The position numbers and the translations under genes were made by a program. A stretch of 64,000 nucleotides of DNA, taken from positions 62,001 through 126,000 of the forward strand of contig JAJXYF010000035.1 in NCBI GenBank assembly GCA_021780755.1, read 5' to 3'. Within the stretch, counting starts at the first letter, position 1. Every line of letters begins with the position of its first letter. This DNA is from Deltaproteobacteria bacterium. GTDB lineage: Bacteria; Desulfobacterota; Binatia; Binatales; Binataceae. The notes below the pieces were generated by a model. That model saw only the letters and a program-made list of their open reading frames with translations. It searched no databases and was not told where the DNA came from. Shown here piece by piece: positions 45,878-56,497 of the stretch.

Positions 45878-46252
45878 ATGGCGAAAATTCGCATTATCTT
45901 TGAAAATGGCGACCCGGAACGAACCCTTGAGTTCGACCCTCGCGCGGCCCCTTTCCAGCACGACGGATTACCGGGTTCGATTCTCGATATCCTGCTCGGA
46001 CATCATATTCATCTGGAGCATGCCTGCGGTGGTAACTGCGCGTGTACGACCTGCCACGTGATCGTAAAACAAGGCTTCGAGAAGTTGGGCGAGGCCTCCG
46101 AACAGGAAGAGGACCTGCTCGACCGCGCGCCGGGACTCACGCCGACTTCACGCCTCGGATGCCAGGCGATAATCGAGGACCCGAATGCCGAAATCGTAAT
46201 CGTCGTGCCGCGCTTCACGATCAACCAGGTAAGCGAGGGCCACGGCGGATGA
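45878..46252 (+). CDS. fdx: 2Fe-2S ferredoxin, ISC (adrenodoxin) type
   Basis: A 124-residue ferredoxin from the ATG at 45878. The cluster-binding motif HACGGNCACTTCHVIVKQGF shows C-X5-C-X2-C (with one extra Cys within), and the fourth ligand lies in TSRLGCQAIIEDP. The Fdx family supplies electrons for Fe-S cluster assembly or redox enzymes. The other ISC genes are not in the window. An FAD/NAD oxidoreductase is encoded 33 bp downstream and is the probable electron donor. Confidence 0.9.
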   Translation: MAKIRIIFENGDPERTLEFDPRAAPFQHDGLPGSILDILLGHHIHLEHACGGNCACTTCHVIVKQGFEKLGEASEQEEDLLDRAPGLTPTSRLGCQAIIEDPNAEIVIVVPRFTINQVSEGHGG

Positions 46253-46285
46253 ACGATCGCTTAGAGTCGGCGCGTCGGTTGTCCG

Positions 46286-47035
46286 ATGAGTGACGCCCCC
46301 GCGCCACCGGTGACCGGCGCGAATCAACGCCCGGTGCTGCGCGCGCGTGTCGAGCGCATTTTCGATCATTGCGCGGACACGCGATCGCTCTTCCTGCGGA
46401 TGACGGCGGGCGTGCTGCCGCGCTTCGTGCCCGGCATGTTTATCTCGGTGGCGATTCCGCTCACCGGCGAAACGCGGATTCGCCCGTACACCATCGCGTC
46501 GAGCCCGGAGGACGGCGAGCCATTCGAGATCTGCTTCAACCGGGTGCCCGGGGGCCTCGGTGCCAGATGGTTGTTCGAGCGCGTCGCCGGCGATGAACTG
46601 ACCTTCACCGGCCCCTTCGGCGCCTTCACGCTCGAGCGTGCGCCGGCGGCCGAGACCGTCTTGATTGCCGAAGGCACCGCCATCGCGCCCCTCCGCCCGA
46701 TACTACGACGTGCGATCGCGAGCGCTACGTCGCATCCGATCACCCTGCTATATGCGGCCGATCGTCGCGAACATCTGCTCTATGCCGTCGAGTTCGAAGG
46801 CCTCGCCGCGGCCCATCCCGAATTCCATTACGAACCGCTGATTCCCGGCGGACTCGATTCGGCAGCGCTCTATCCGCGGCTGCTCGACGAGGCTCGGCGT
46901 CGCTGGGTCACTGCTGACGCCGATCGTAGCCGTCATTTCTATATTTGCGGGGTCGGTAAAGGTGTGCTCGCGCTACGCGACCTGCTGCGCACCGCCGGTT
47001 ACGAACGGCGCGCCGTACGCTACGAGCAATGGTAA
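46286..47035 (+). CDS. FAD-binding ferredoxin-reductase-like oxidoreductase
   Basis: A 249-residue protein with an N-terminal FAD-binding beta-barrel (RIRPYTIASSPEDGEPFEIC; the RPYT-S motif binds flavin) and a C-terminal NAD(P)-binding domain (TVLIAEGTAIAPLRPILRRA, then YICGVGKGVLALRDLLRTAG). The layout matches ferredoxin/flavodoxin-NADP reductase-type proteins. It lies just after the ferredoxin gene on the same strand, so the two plausibly form a reductase-ferredoxin pair. Confidence 0.88.
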   Translation: MSDAPAPPVTGANQRPVLRARVERIFDHCADTRSLFLRMTAGVLPRFVPGMFISVAIPLTGETRIRPYTIASSPEDGEPFEICFNRVPGGLGARWLFERVAGDELTFTGPFGAFTLERAPAAETVLIAEGTAIAPLRPILRRAIASATSHPITLLYAADRREHLLYAVEFEGLAAAHPEFHYEPLIPGGLDSAALYPRLLDEARRRWVTADADRSRHFYICGVGKGVLALRDLLRTAGYERRAVRYEQW

Positions 47036-47056
47036 TCGCGGGTGTTGCGGACCATT

Positions 47057-47953
47057 TCAACTGAGCGTCGCGAGCACAGAAATCTTTTCGCGGATAGACG
47101 GGACGCGCAGGCCGCGTCGGACCGCGCGTTCGCGTTCGAGTCGCCGCAGCGCCCGCTCGATGAGCGCCGGCTCAATCGTCAGGATCCGTGCGATCGCGCG
47201 GTCGTTGCCGTAAGCCGCGATCTCGAAGTAGCGGCGCACGATTCGATACGCCGCCTCGCCCGGACTGAGCGTCCGCGCCGCCCGCAGCGCTTCGCTCCAG
47301 CGATTCTCGACGGTGTCCCAAACGTAGGTGAACGGGTCGTAACGCTCTTCAACCTTGAGGGCGAGGAATTTTTCCTGCAGCTCCTTCATCGCGCGATCGA
47401 AATCGGCGCGCTTGTTCGGTTGCGCGTAGCCGCTCGAAAGTTTGAGCGCCTTGGTTTCGGCCGCGCCGCGTCGCGTGAGCGAATCCATCACGAGCTTCGC
47501 GCAATGGCTGAGTTCGCCGCGCTCGTAGAGTTTCCGATAACCGCCCGGCGCGACGCGCAGGCGCAGGAACGCGGGCAGCAGTTCGAGCGCGATGAAGCTC
47601 GGACGCCCCGCGATCACCTTGCCGTAGTAAACCGCCTTGCGCGCCGGCAGCGCGTCCTTAAGGTTCCACGTCATGATGATCGCGCGATCGTGCTGGATAT
47701 GTTCCGGCAGTTTGGGTTCGCGCCGTCCCTCGATCGCCTCGCGCAGGCACGGGACTCCGAGGCCGGGCGTGAACGCCGCGCAAAAGCCGGTCTCCTCGAT
47801 AAAGCCGAGCGCGCTCTCCTCACCGGTCACGCGCCGCGACGGCAAGCGGCGAAACGTGCGATCGCGATGGGCTTCGAGGCGTGCCGCGAGCGTATCGCCG
47901 AAATCGTCGCCGCTGGAGGAGGTGGCAGCGGTGCGTGCCGATCGCGTCTGCAT
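47057..47953 (-). CDS. AlkZ-related (YcaQ family) DNA glycosylase-like protein
   Basis: A 298-residue protein with winged-helix repeats typical of the AlkZ/YcaQ family: ESALGFIEETGFCAAFTPGL near the start, YRKLYERGELSHCAKLVMDS and KALKLSSGYAQPNKRADFDR in the middle, and a C-terminal SPGEAAYRIVRRYFEIAAYG. YcaQ unhooks DNA crosslinks by glycosylase action, fitting the repair theme near lexA. The QxQ/QxD motif used by AlkZ is not obvious, so activity is unsure. Ends the operon, 12 bp after the ABC1 kinase stop. Confidence 0.8.
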   Translation of the reverse strand: MQTRSARTAATSSSGDDFGDTLAARLEAHRDRTFRRLPSRRVTGEESALGFIEETGFCAAFTPGLGVPCLREAIEGRREPKLPEHIQHDRAIIMTWNLKDALPARKAVYYGKVIAGRPSFIALELLPAFLRLRVAPGGYRKLYERGELSHCAKLVMDSLTRRGAAETKALKLSSGYAQPNKRADFDRAMKELQEKFLALKVEERYDPFTYVWDTVENRWSEALRAARTLSPGEAAYRIVRRYFEIAAYGNDRAIARILTIEPALIERALRRLERERAVRRGLRVPSIREKISVLATLS

Positions 47954-47965
47954 GGTTGGCCCGCG

Positions 47966-49302
47966 TCAGTCCGCGCCGCGCGCCTTGGCCGCGTGCCGGA
48001 CACATTCGCGAAACAGGGCCGCGTAGTTCATTTTCGCGCCGAGCCCCTTCATGATGCCGTCGAGTCCGATCAGCGCGCGAAGCAGGAAAATGCTGTGGCG
48101 CGGCGATTTGTAGAGTTTGTGCTCGAAGGCGATCTCGCCGACTGCCGACGCCTTGCCGATGGCGTCGAATTCGTCCGGATGGTACGGGCGGTCGGTGATC
48201 ACCGGCTCGAACAGCATGTAGATAATTTTCACCATCGGCGCCGGTTCCTGCGCGCGATCGAGGTAGCCGAGTTTGACCAGCGCCGCAGCCATCGCGCGAT
48301 CGTCGCCGGCGATAATCGCCTGTGCGAGATGGAGGCTTGCCTTGCGCACCGGCTCCGAGAAATGGCGGACCGACCCGAAGTCGAGAATTCCCAGCTTCGG
48401 ATGATAGGTCACGAGGTAATTGCCCGGTTGAGGATCGGTGTGCAGCACGCCGAACTCGAGAATCTGGCGCCACAGGAGACAGTAGTATTTGCGCGCGACC
48501 CACGCCCGCAGTTTGGCGTCGGTCTCGGTGCCGAAAACGTCGCCCAGCCGATAGCCGTCGATGTAAGTCATCGTCAGCACGCGCCGCGAACTCAATTCCT
48601 TGATCACGCGCGGCAGCAGGATTTCGCGGTCGCCGCCGAGCAGGCGATTGAACTCCGCGATATTGCGCGCCTCGGTGACGTAATCGATCTCCTCGCGCAG
48701 CCGCTCGGCGAGTTCCGTGAAGATCGTTTTGGTGTCGATCTTCTGGCGCATGATATCGCCGGCGATCGCCTGCAGCGTGCGCAGCAGCAACTTCAGGTTG
48801 CCGAGGTCCTGCTCGACGGTAGCGTCAACGCCCGGATACTGAATCTTGACGGCAACCTCTTCGCCGCTTTTGAGCCGCGCACGATGCACCTGGCCGAGCG
48901 ACGCCGCCGCGAACGCCTCGTGCTCGAAGCTCGCGAAAAGCTGTTCGGGGGTCTTCGAGAATTCGCGCTTGATCTGTTTGGCGATCAGCGGATAGTCCAT
49001 CGGCGGGACGCTCGATTGCGTCGCCTTGAGGATGTCGAGCGCCTCGCCGGGCAGCAGATCGGCGCGCGTCGAGAGCATCTGGATGAGCTTCATGAAGGCG
49101 CCGCGCAATTGCTTGGAGCCTTCGACGATGCGCCGCGCGTTCTTGAGATGGGTATCGAGCAGTTCCCGCTCGTAACGGCTCGACGCGAGAAACGGACGCC
49201 GCAGCGAAGTCCACAGGTAACTCGAGCCGACCTGCGAGGCGAGGCCGCCGATTTTCATCGCGCGGCGGGCGCGGCCGCTGGTGAGGTCCTTGCCCGCCGC
49301 CA

Positions 49303-49303
<1 letters not shown>
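47966..49303 (-). CDS. ABC1/UbiB family atypical kinase
   Basis: A 445-residue protein of the ABC1 (UbiB/AarF) family: AFAAASLGQVHRARLKSGEE (Ala-rich loop) followed by VAVKIQYPGV, EIDYVTEARNIAEFNRLLGG, FGVLHTDPQPGNYLVTYHPK (HTDPQPGN catalytic loop) and ILDFGSVRHF. The N-terminal KxGQ motif of the family reads KLIQ in LRGAFMKLIQMLSTRADL, a substitution seen in some relatives. Such proteins act in quinone biosynthesis or lipid handling. Coupled to larB by a 1-base overlap (TGATG). Confidence 0.88.
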
Positions 49304-50063
<760 letters not shown>

Positions 50064-50067
<4 letters not shown>

Positions 50068-51359
50068 CGCCGGCGCGGATCGCCCGTGGGCAGTTGACGG
50101 TCAAAATGAATTACCACTTCGCGCACCGCACGGGCGTCGCTGCGCGCCACCGTGATAGTCAGATCGCCGGACTTGAGCTGCTCGCCGGGCTTGGGAATAT
50201 GGCCGAGCCGCTCGACCACGAAGCCGCCGATGGTAGCATACTCGCCGCGCTCGGGAAGCTTCAGCCCGAAGCGCTCGTTGAGTTCCGCAACGCCCGCAAG
50301 CGCCGACACTACCAGCGTGCGCGGCCCGACGAAGCGCGCGTGTTCCTCGAGCACGTCGTGTTCGTCCTCGATATCGCCGACGACTTCCTCGAGCAGATCC
50401 TCCATCGTGATAATTCCCGCGGCGCCGCCATACTCGTCCACCACCACCGCGAGCGTTTCGCGCGTGCGCTGCAGGGCGACCAGGATTTCATCGAGCGGCG
50501 TCGCTTCAGAGAAATAGCTCACCGGCCGCATCACCTCGCCGACGGCGCGGCTCAAGTCCGGCGCCTCGAGCAAATCGAAGGCGTGGACCACGCCGACGAT
50601 GTTGAAGATGCGCCGCTGGAACACCGGGATGCGCGTGAAGCCTTCGCGCCGGACCAATTCGATCACGCCGGCGAGCGTGGTCTCCTCGGGCACCGCCTCG
50701 ACCCGCACCAGCGGCACCATCGCCTTGCGCGCTTCGGCACGAGTGAAGCGAAAGATGCGGCTGATCATTTGCTGCTCGGCCGGCAATATAGCGTCGAGGC
50801 CGGGCGGCGCGGAGGGCGCCCCTTCGGCGGGGTGGCGCCGCACCAGCATCGCCAGGTCCTCGCGACTCAAGAACACATTTCCCTCATCGGAGGAGACGCC
50901 CGCGATGGTGCGGAGCCAGCGGCTGAGTGCCGTTTCCGCCGCCAGCAGCGGGGCGAGCAGCGTGGCGAGCACGCTCAACGGCCGCGCGGCAAAACGCGCC
51001 ACCACGAGCGGCGACCGGATCGCGAGCATCTTGGGAATTGACTCGCCGAGCAGCAGCGTGATCGGCGCGAGAATAAAGGGCGCCCAGTACACCGTGCGCG
51101 GATTCAGTTCATGCAGAAAGCTGGTGAGCGCCGCCGCCGCAATTACCGTCGCGAGATTGTTGCCGGTCAGCATCAGCGCGACCACCCGATCCCGCCGTTC
51201 CAGCAGGCCGCTGAGCGCGCGCGATTCCTTGATGCCGCGCTCGTGCTCGGCGCGAACCTTCAGCTGGTCGGCCGTGACCAGGGCAATTTCGCTGGCGGCG
51301 AAGAACGCCTGCGAGATGACACAGGCGGCAACGACGGCGATCAGCGCAACTAACTCCAT
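50064..51359 (-). CDS. CNNM/CorC family hemolysin-like membrane protein
   Basis: A 431-residue protein: N-terminal DUF21 (CNNM) membrane domain (about 1-190) with SQAFFAASEIALVTADQLKV and LLLGESIPKMLAI, a CBS pair (about 205-330; RKAMVPLVRVEAVPEETTLA, AVVVDEYGGAAGIITMEDLL), and a C-terminal CorC/HlyC domain (about 345-430). These act in magnesium or other metal homeostasis. Overlaps larB by ATGA and the neighbouring paralogue by 10 bp. Confidence 0.9.
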
Positions 51360-52561
51360 CGCTTGAGCCTCACCAGCTCGACCGTCGCGCCGCGCACGCG
51401 CTCGACCGCCGCCTCGAAATCGCCGAGACGGAACTTCTCTCCCGGACGGGGCACCCGTCCGAGGCGCCGCAGCACCACGCTGCTCAGCGTGTGAGGCCCG
51501 GTGGCACCAATCGATTTGCCATCGCCGAGCGCATCACGCAGGCGATCGATCTGAATCGCACCCGAGACCAGCCATTCGCCGGCGCTGACCGCGGTGAACT
51601 CGGGACCCTCGTAGTCGAACTCGTCGCGGATTTCGCCGAACAATTCCTCGAGCAGATCTTCGAGCGTGATCAGGCCAAGGACCTTGCCGTATTCGTTGAC
51701 CACCAACGCCAACTGGAAACGGCCGCGCCGCATCTCGTCGAACAGCTCGGCCAGCGGCTTGCCGGGCGGCACGTAGTAGGCAGGGCGAATCAGGCGTTGG
51801 AGTCGCGGTTGCGCCGGCTCGAGGCGGCGCGTCACGAGGTCCTTGACGTGCAGGATGCCCACGATGTTATCGGCACCGTCGCGGTAGATCGGCACCCGCG
51901 AGAAATGGCCGGCGACAACTTCGGCAACGATCCGATCGGGCGGCGTACCCAGATCGATCGCATGAATTTTTTCGCGCGGCGTCATCACTTCGGCGACGCG
52001 GCGACTGCCGAAATCGAAGACCTTGTGGATCAACTCGCGCTCCTGCGGCTCGACCTGGCCCTGGAATTCGCTGACCCGCAAGAGCGCCTTGAATTCCGCC
52101 TCCGAGACCGGTTCGGGCCGCGGCGCCGGGGCCGCCGGCGTGATCCATTTCGCGATCGGATGGACCACCGAGGCCAGCGCCGCCAGCGGCCGCGCCGTGA
52201 CCTCGGCGACGAATCCGGGAAAGCCCAGCGCGAAAGTCTTCGGTGTGATATCGCAGAAGATGAGCACCGTCACCAGCATCACCGGCACTGAGACGAACGC
52301 GCCGATATCGCCCAGCCACAGGATCAGGAAGGTGGTCGCCAGACATTCGGCAAAGACGTTGGAGGCCTCGTTCACACCGATAATCATCATCAGCGATTCG
52401 AGGGGACGCTCCATCAGGCGATCGAGCGCATTTTGCACGGCAGCGTTGAGGTTGGTGCGCGTGTGTTCCATCCGCACGAGCGCGAACAGCGCGGTCTCGG
52501 ACGCTGCCAGCAACGCGCTGATTATCAAGAGCACGCCAACCGCGATCGGCAGCAGAATCAT
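51350..52561 (-). CDS. CNNM/CorC family membrane protein, second paralogue
   Basis: A 403-residue protein from the ATG at 52561 ([20 protein letters not shown]), the one that overlaps the thiL stop by ATGA; a start ten codons upstream is less likely. DUF21 membrane domain with [20 protein letters not shown] and [18 protein letters not shown] pair with [20 protein letters not shown] and [20 protein letters not shown], and a CorC domain at the C-terminus. Two such genes in tandem often form heterooligomers. The likely role is metal ion efflux or homeostasis. Confidence 0.9.
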   Translation of the reverse strand: MILLPIAVGVLLIISALLAASETALFALVRMEHTRTNLNAAVQNALDRLMERPLESLMMIIGVNEASNVFAECLATTFLILWLGDIGAFVSVPVMLVTVLIFCDITPKTFALGFPGFVAEVTARPLAALASVVHPIAKWITPAAPAPRPEPVSEAEFKALLRVSEFQGQVEPQERELIHKVFDFGSRRVAEVMTPREKIHAIDLGTPPDRIVAEVVAGHFSRVPIYRDGADNIVGILHVKDLVTRRLEPAQPRLQRLIRPAYYVPPGKPLAELFDEMRRGRFQLALVVNEYGKVLGLITLEDLLEELFGEIRDEFDYEGPEFTAVSAGEWLVSGAIQIDRLRDALGDGKSIGATGPHTLSSVVLRRLGRVPRPGEKFRLGDFEAAVERVRGATVELVRLKRWS

Positions 52562-53601
52562 CGGGTGTCCTGGGGGCGCAACTGATCCCATCCGCCGGCG
52601 CGCGCCGCGGCCCTGGTGAGCGCGGCGTCAGCGCCGAGCAGGGTCGCGCCGCGGCCACCGACAATTTTGCCGATGCGATGGACCGGGACACCAAGGCGCC
52701 GCGTCAGTGCCGCCGCCGAATTTCCCGGCGGCCAGCAAAACAAAAGCTCGTAGTCCTCGCCGCCGCCGAGCGCGAGTTCGAGGTCGTCACCCTTGACCGC
52801 GCGATAAGCGGGCGAGAGCGGAATCGCGGGCGCCTCGATTTCGGCGCCGACGCCACTGCGATCGAGCACGTGGCCGAGGTCCTGCCACAGGCCGTCGCTG
52901 ATATCTATCGCGGCCGGTGCCGGCTTTTGTCGGGCCGAACGCGGATTTCGCGCAGTCGGTGCCGGACTCATCCGCACCAACCTTTGTCCCGCGGCCAGGC
53001 GTGCGATTGGATTCAAAAATCGATCGATGAGGAATTTTCGCGCGGCTCCGCGCGCCGGCAGCTTGCCTGCCAGAATCCGCCACCCGAGCGCGGCGTCGCC
53101 GACGGTGCCGGTCACGAAAATCTCGTCGCCGGGACGCGCCGCATCGCGGCGCAGGACACGCGGACCGGTCTCGCCGAGCAGCGCGATCGTAATGGCGAGC
53201 GCGTCGGCGGCGGTGATGTTGCCGCCGACGACATCGACGCCGGCCGCTGCGGCCGCGCCGCCGAGACCCGCATAGAGCCGATCGAAAAACCGCGTGCCGA
53301 GTCCGGGTCTAATCGCGAGGTTCACCACGCACGCGGTGGGCACGCCGCCCATCGCGGCGATATCGCTCAGGTTCACGGTCAACGCGCGCGCGCCGAGCGC
53401 CTCGGGTGTGCCCCATCCCAGCTTGAAATGGACGCCCTCGACCATTGAATCGATAGTCATCAATTGCGGCGTGCGCGACCGCGCGAGGATCGCGCAATCG
53501 TCGCCGGGACCGAGAATTGTTCGGCGGCTTTGTCGCAGCCTCGCAGTGAGACGAGCGATCAGCTCGAATTCCGCGGGCGCCTTACTCGCCGTGCCCGCCA
53601 A
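52558..53601 (-). CDS. thiL: Thiamine-monophosphate kinase
   Basis: A 347-residue ThiL. Motifs: ILGPGDDCAILARSRTPQLM near the start, LTVNLSDIAAMGGVPTACVV, VDVVGGNITAADALAITIAL, and AIDISDGLWQDLGHVLDRSG followed by LGGGEDYELLF. It phosphorylates thiamine monophosphate to the active pyrophosphate cofactor. The start is TTG at 53601 (weak support); the protein core begins with EFELIARLTARL. It heads the coupled thiL-CNNM-CNNM-larB-ABC1-AlkZ-like operon. Confidence 0.92.
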   Translation of the reverse strand: MAGTASKAPAEFELIARLTARLRQSRRTILGPGDDCAILARSRTPQLMTIDSMVEGVHFKLGWGTPEALGARALTVNLSDIAAMGGVPTACVVNLAIRPGLGTRFFDRLYAGLGGAAAAAGVDVVGGNITAADALAITIALLGETGPRVLRRDAARPGDEIFVTGTVGDAALGWRILAGKLPARGAARKFLIDRFLNPIARLAAGQRLVRMSPAPTARNPRSARQKPAPAAIDISDGLWQDLGHVLDRSGVGAEIEAPAIPLSPAYRAVKGDDLELALGGGEDYELLFCWPPGNSAAALTRRLGVPVHRIGKIVGGRGATLLGADAALTRAAARAGGWDQLRPQDTR

Positions 53602-53768
53602 CGACGAACGGAGTTGCTTTATCGCGATAGTCAGGGGTGGTCTGCCGGTTTGCGGTGGAGAGCAGCAAAAAAATCGAACACGTTCACGGGAATCAGGCTA
53701 AACGATCCTAATATCGCGAGCAAGGATTACTTGCGCCGGCGGCCGCCGGACGGAGTCGCGACGATTGC

Positions 53769-55379
53769 TCAATGGGCGCCGGCGGGGGCCTTGCCGCGGG
53801 TTCGCGGCAGCAGGAAGCACAACACGATCCCCAAGATCATCAGATACGCGAGCATGCGGTAAATGTTGTTGAGTGAGATCATCATCGCCTGCGTCTGCAC
53901 CGAACTGTAGAGCAGTGCGAAGGGGCGGTTCTGGCCGTTGATCAGCGAATTCATGTAGTTGAAATGCGGCGCGCCGCCGGGCATCCGCGAGGGTGCGTTG
54001 CTCAAGCGCCACGCGTCGAAGACCGACAGATGCTGGACGAGGTAGCTCTGCTGGACTTGCTCGCGGCGCACCAGCATGGTGGTGAGCACCGAGGTTCCGA
54101 TCGATCCGCCGATATTGCGCGACATCGAAAACAGACTGGCCCCGTAGCCCATCTGCTCACGTGGAATCGAGCTGAGCGCAGCGGCCGACAGGTTGGGGAA
54201 GATCAGGCCCATGCCGACGCCCTGGATAATGGTCGGGGCCATGAAGTTCCATTCCGACATGTTGAGATTGAGGCTGCCCAGGCGCCAACTCGCGACTCCG
54301 ATCAGCACGAAGCCGAACACGACCAGCGGGCGCGTATCGAAACCGCGCTTGGCGATTCCACCAAGGAAAAACATCGCGGCCATCAGGCCGATGCCGCGCG
54401 GCGCCATCGCCATGCCGGCGCGGGCCGCGGTATAGCCGAGCAAATCCTGCAGGAAGGCGGGATTGAGAATCTGCATCCCGTACGCGGTGAAGGTCATCAG
54501 GATGAGCAGCAATGTCGGCACTGAAAAATTGCGGTTTTTTAAAATCCGGACCTGCACGATCGGCTCCGGCGTGCGCCATTCGTGCCAGATCAAGAGGATG
54601 AACGCGCTGCCCGCGATGATCGAGAAGTACCAGACCCAGGCGCTGGCAAACCAATCGGCGCGGTCGCCGCGGTCCATCACGATCTCGCCGAGACCGAGCG
54701 CGAGGACGAGGCATACGATGCCGAGCCAATCGGCGCTGCCTTGACCCTTGAGCTTTTTGAGGTAAGGCGGATCGTGGACGAAGGTCGAGACCATGAAGGC
54801 GGCGGCGATTCCGATCGGCACGTTGATGTAAAAATTCCAGCGCCAATTCCAGTTGTCGGTGATATAGCCACCGACGGTCGGTCCCATGATCGGCGCGACC
54901 ATCAGGCCGATGCCCCACACCGCCATCGCCAGCGTTTGCTCGTTGGGCGGAAAGGTCTCCATCAGGATGGCCTGCGAGAGCGGTTGCAGCGCGGCCCCGG
55001 CGATACCCTGCAGGAAGCGGAACGCGACCATCTGGTTGAGCGATTGCGCCGCGCCGCACATCGCGGAGGAAATTACGAAGGTTGCGATCGAGAAAAGAAA
55101 ATAGCTTTTGCGGCCGAACTGTCCCGAAATCCAGCCGGTGGTCGGAATCATGATACCCGCCGCCACCAGGTAGGTCGTTACGACCCAGGTGACCTCATCG
55201 ATGGTCGCGGAGAAACTGCCCTGCATATGGGGCAGCGCGACGTTGACGATCGAGCTGTCGAGGACTTCGAGGATCGTGCACAGGATTACCGATGCCGCAA
55301 CGATCCATTTACGCGCTGTCTCGGCGGCGTGATGTTGTGCCTGATCCGAGACCGCGGCTGCTGGTGCACCGCCCTCCAT
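53769..55379 (-). CDS. DHA2 family MFS multidrug transporter, EmrB/QacA type
   Basis: A 536-residue protein from the ATG at 55379; the frame extends further upstream without support. About 14 hydrophobic segments, the DHA2 motif LEVLDSSIVNVALPHMQGSF at the first helix, TGWISGQFGRKSYFLFSIAT (motif A) and WRWNFYINVPIGIAAAFMVS (motif C region). No EmrA-type adaptor or TolC gene is in the window. It exports drugs or lipophilic compounds using the proton gradient. Lies 168 bp downstream of... upstream of thiL on the same strand and is a separate unit. Confidence 0.92.
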   Translation of the reverse strand: MEGGAPAAAVSDQAQHHAAETARKWIVAASVILCTILEVLDSSIVNVALPHMQGSFSATIDEVTWVVTTYLVAAGIMIPTTGWISGQFGRKSYFLFSIATFVISSAMCGAAQSLNQMVAFRFLQGIAGAALQPLSQAILMETFPPNEQTLAMAVWGIGLMVAPIMGPTVGGYITDNWNWRWNFYINVPIGIAAAFMVSTFVHDPPYLKKLKGQGSADWLGIVCLVLALGLGEIVMDRGDRADWFASAWVWYFSIIAGSAFILLIWHEWRTPEPIVQVRILKNRNFSVPTLLLILMTFTAYGMQILNPAFLQDLLGYTAARAGMAMAPRGIGLMAAMFFLGGIAKRGFDTRPLVVFGFVLIGVASWRLGSLNLNMSEWNFMAPTIIQGVGMGLIFPNLSAAALSSIPREQMGYGASLFSMSRNIGGSIGTSVLTTMLVRREQVQQSYLVQHLSVFDAWRLSNAPSRMPGGAPHFNYMNSLINGQNRPFALLYSSVQTQAMMISLNNIYRMLAYLMILGIVLCFLLPRTRGKAPAGAH

Positions 55380-55771
55380 GATTTTCCGGAAGCGCCCTCC
55401 GGCTGCGCAAATGCGCCGCGCGGTAGGGCCTGCCTGGTACCCTCCGATCGCCGTTTCGCAATGGCTGAAAATGAACGAATGGTCTGGCCGGGTTGCGAAT
55501 TCCGATCGCGCGATCGCAACCGACTCATCTCCCACCTCGGCCGACTTTGTTCCGCCACTACATCCGCACGAAGCGTACCATGCGCTTGCGGCCAGTCAAA
55601 CTCCGGTGAGGATTACGACGCACCCCCGTGATCATGATTGACGTTCGCGATCATCGGATCCGCGGCCAAGCTCCGCGGGAGCGGAAAGAACAAGCGCTTT
55701 GAGAGACTGAGGAAAACCGAAGAAATCAGGACGAGGGAGGGGAGGCGAAGGACGGCAACCGCCGGCGAATC

Positions 55772-56023
55772 TTATTTGACGATCTTAAGATTCATCAAGC
55801 CGGGGTCCGCGAGCGCCACCGTGCGACTCTCGGGGCTCGTCGCGCCCATCCGCGGAATCGAGAAAGTGGCGCCCTCGCGGTTCGCTCCTTCGATCCGTTT
55901 GAGTCGCGAGCCTTGGCCGTGCAGTTGCAAAGCCAATAGCGTCATCAGAAAGACCACCACCGCAAAGGCGAAGGTGATCAGCTGGCGTTGTTCTTCGATT
56001 GCGATGCTGCGAAGTCGATTCAT
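55772..56023 (-). CDS. Small single-pass membrane protein
   Basis: An 83-residue protein with one transmembrane helix (about 16-34; LITFAFAVVVFLMTLLALQL) and a polar C-terminal part ending in SRTVALADPGLMNLKIVK. GGAGGC lies 6 bases before the ATG. I do not recognise the family. The soluble tail probably faces the periplasm. It stands alone between the drug exporter and the divergent repeat protein gene. Confidence 0.6.
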   Translation of the reverse strand: MNRLRSIAIEEQRQLITFAFAVVVFLMTLLALQLHGQGSRLKRIEGANREGATFSIPRMGATSPESRTVALADPGLMNLKIVK

Positions 56024-56497
56024 CGTGGTGCCTCCGATGAGACTTCTATATAGCGAGCATCATGCCACTTATGGGGGAGGCAAAAAGCCCGGCGAATCGG
56101 GGAATTTCCTTCAAGGTTGCGGCAATTTTGTAACGAATGTCGAGATTTCAGCGACGGTTATGTGCCCTCGTGAAACAGTCGGGACCGATGATGCGACTCG
56201 CCCACCGGACCCTACTCCGATGTTGCGCCGTCGCTACAGACGAAGCGCCGTCGCAACAAATTTCCCGTGCTCGACCTTCATCTGTCCGCTCGCGATGCGC
56301 TGAGTTGCAGGATTGCACCGCCTTGCGCAATTGATGCTAATGCTTCCTCACGCATCCTCATCCTTTCCGAGACACGTCGCCTTCCGTCTATAGCGGAGCG
56401 GTCGATTCTTCGCCCCGCGAATCCTCTCCCCTCCCTCACGATGGCACATCGATTGCTTATTCACCGATCCGCGCATCGTGTGAATGGGGGGCAACTA
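56024..56497 (+). other. Divergent intergenic region
   Basis: About 475 bases between the small membrane protein (minus) and the repeat protein (plus). I see no gene. GGGGGGCAACTA just before the ATG at 56498 is the likely ribosome-binding region. No clear promoter was found. Confidence 0.5.
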
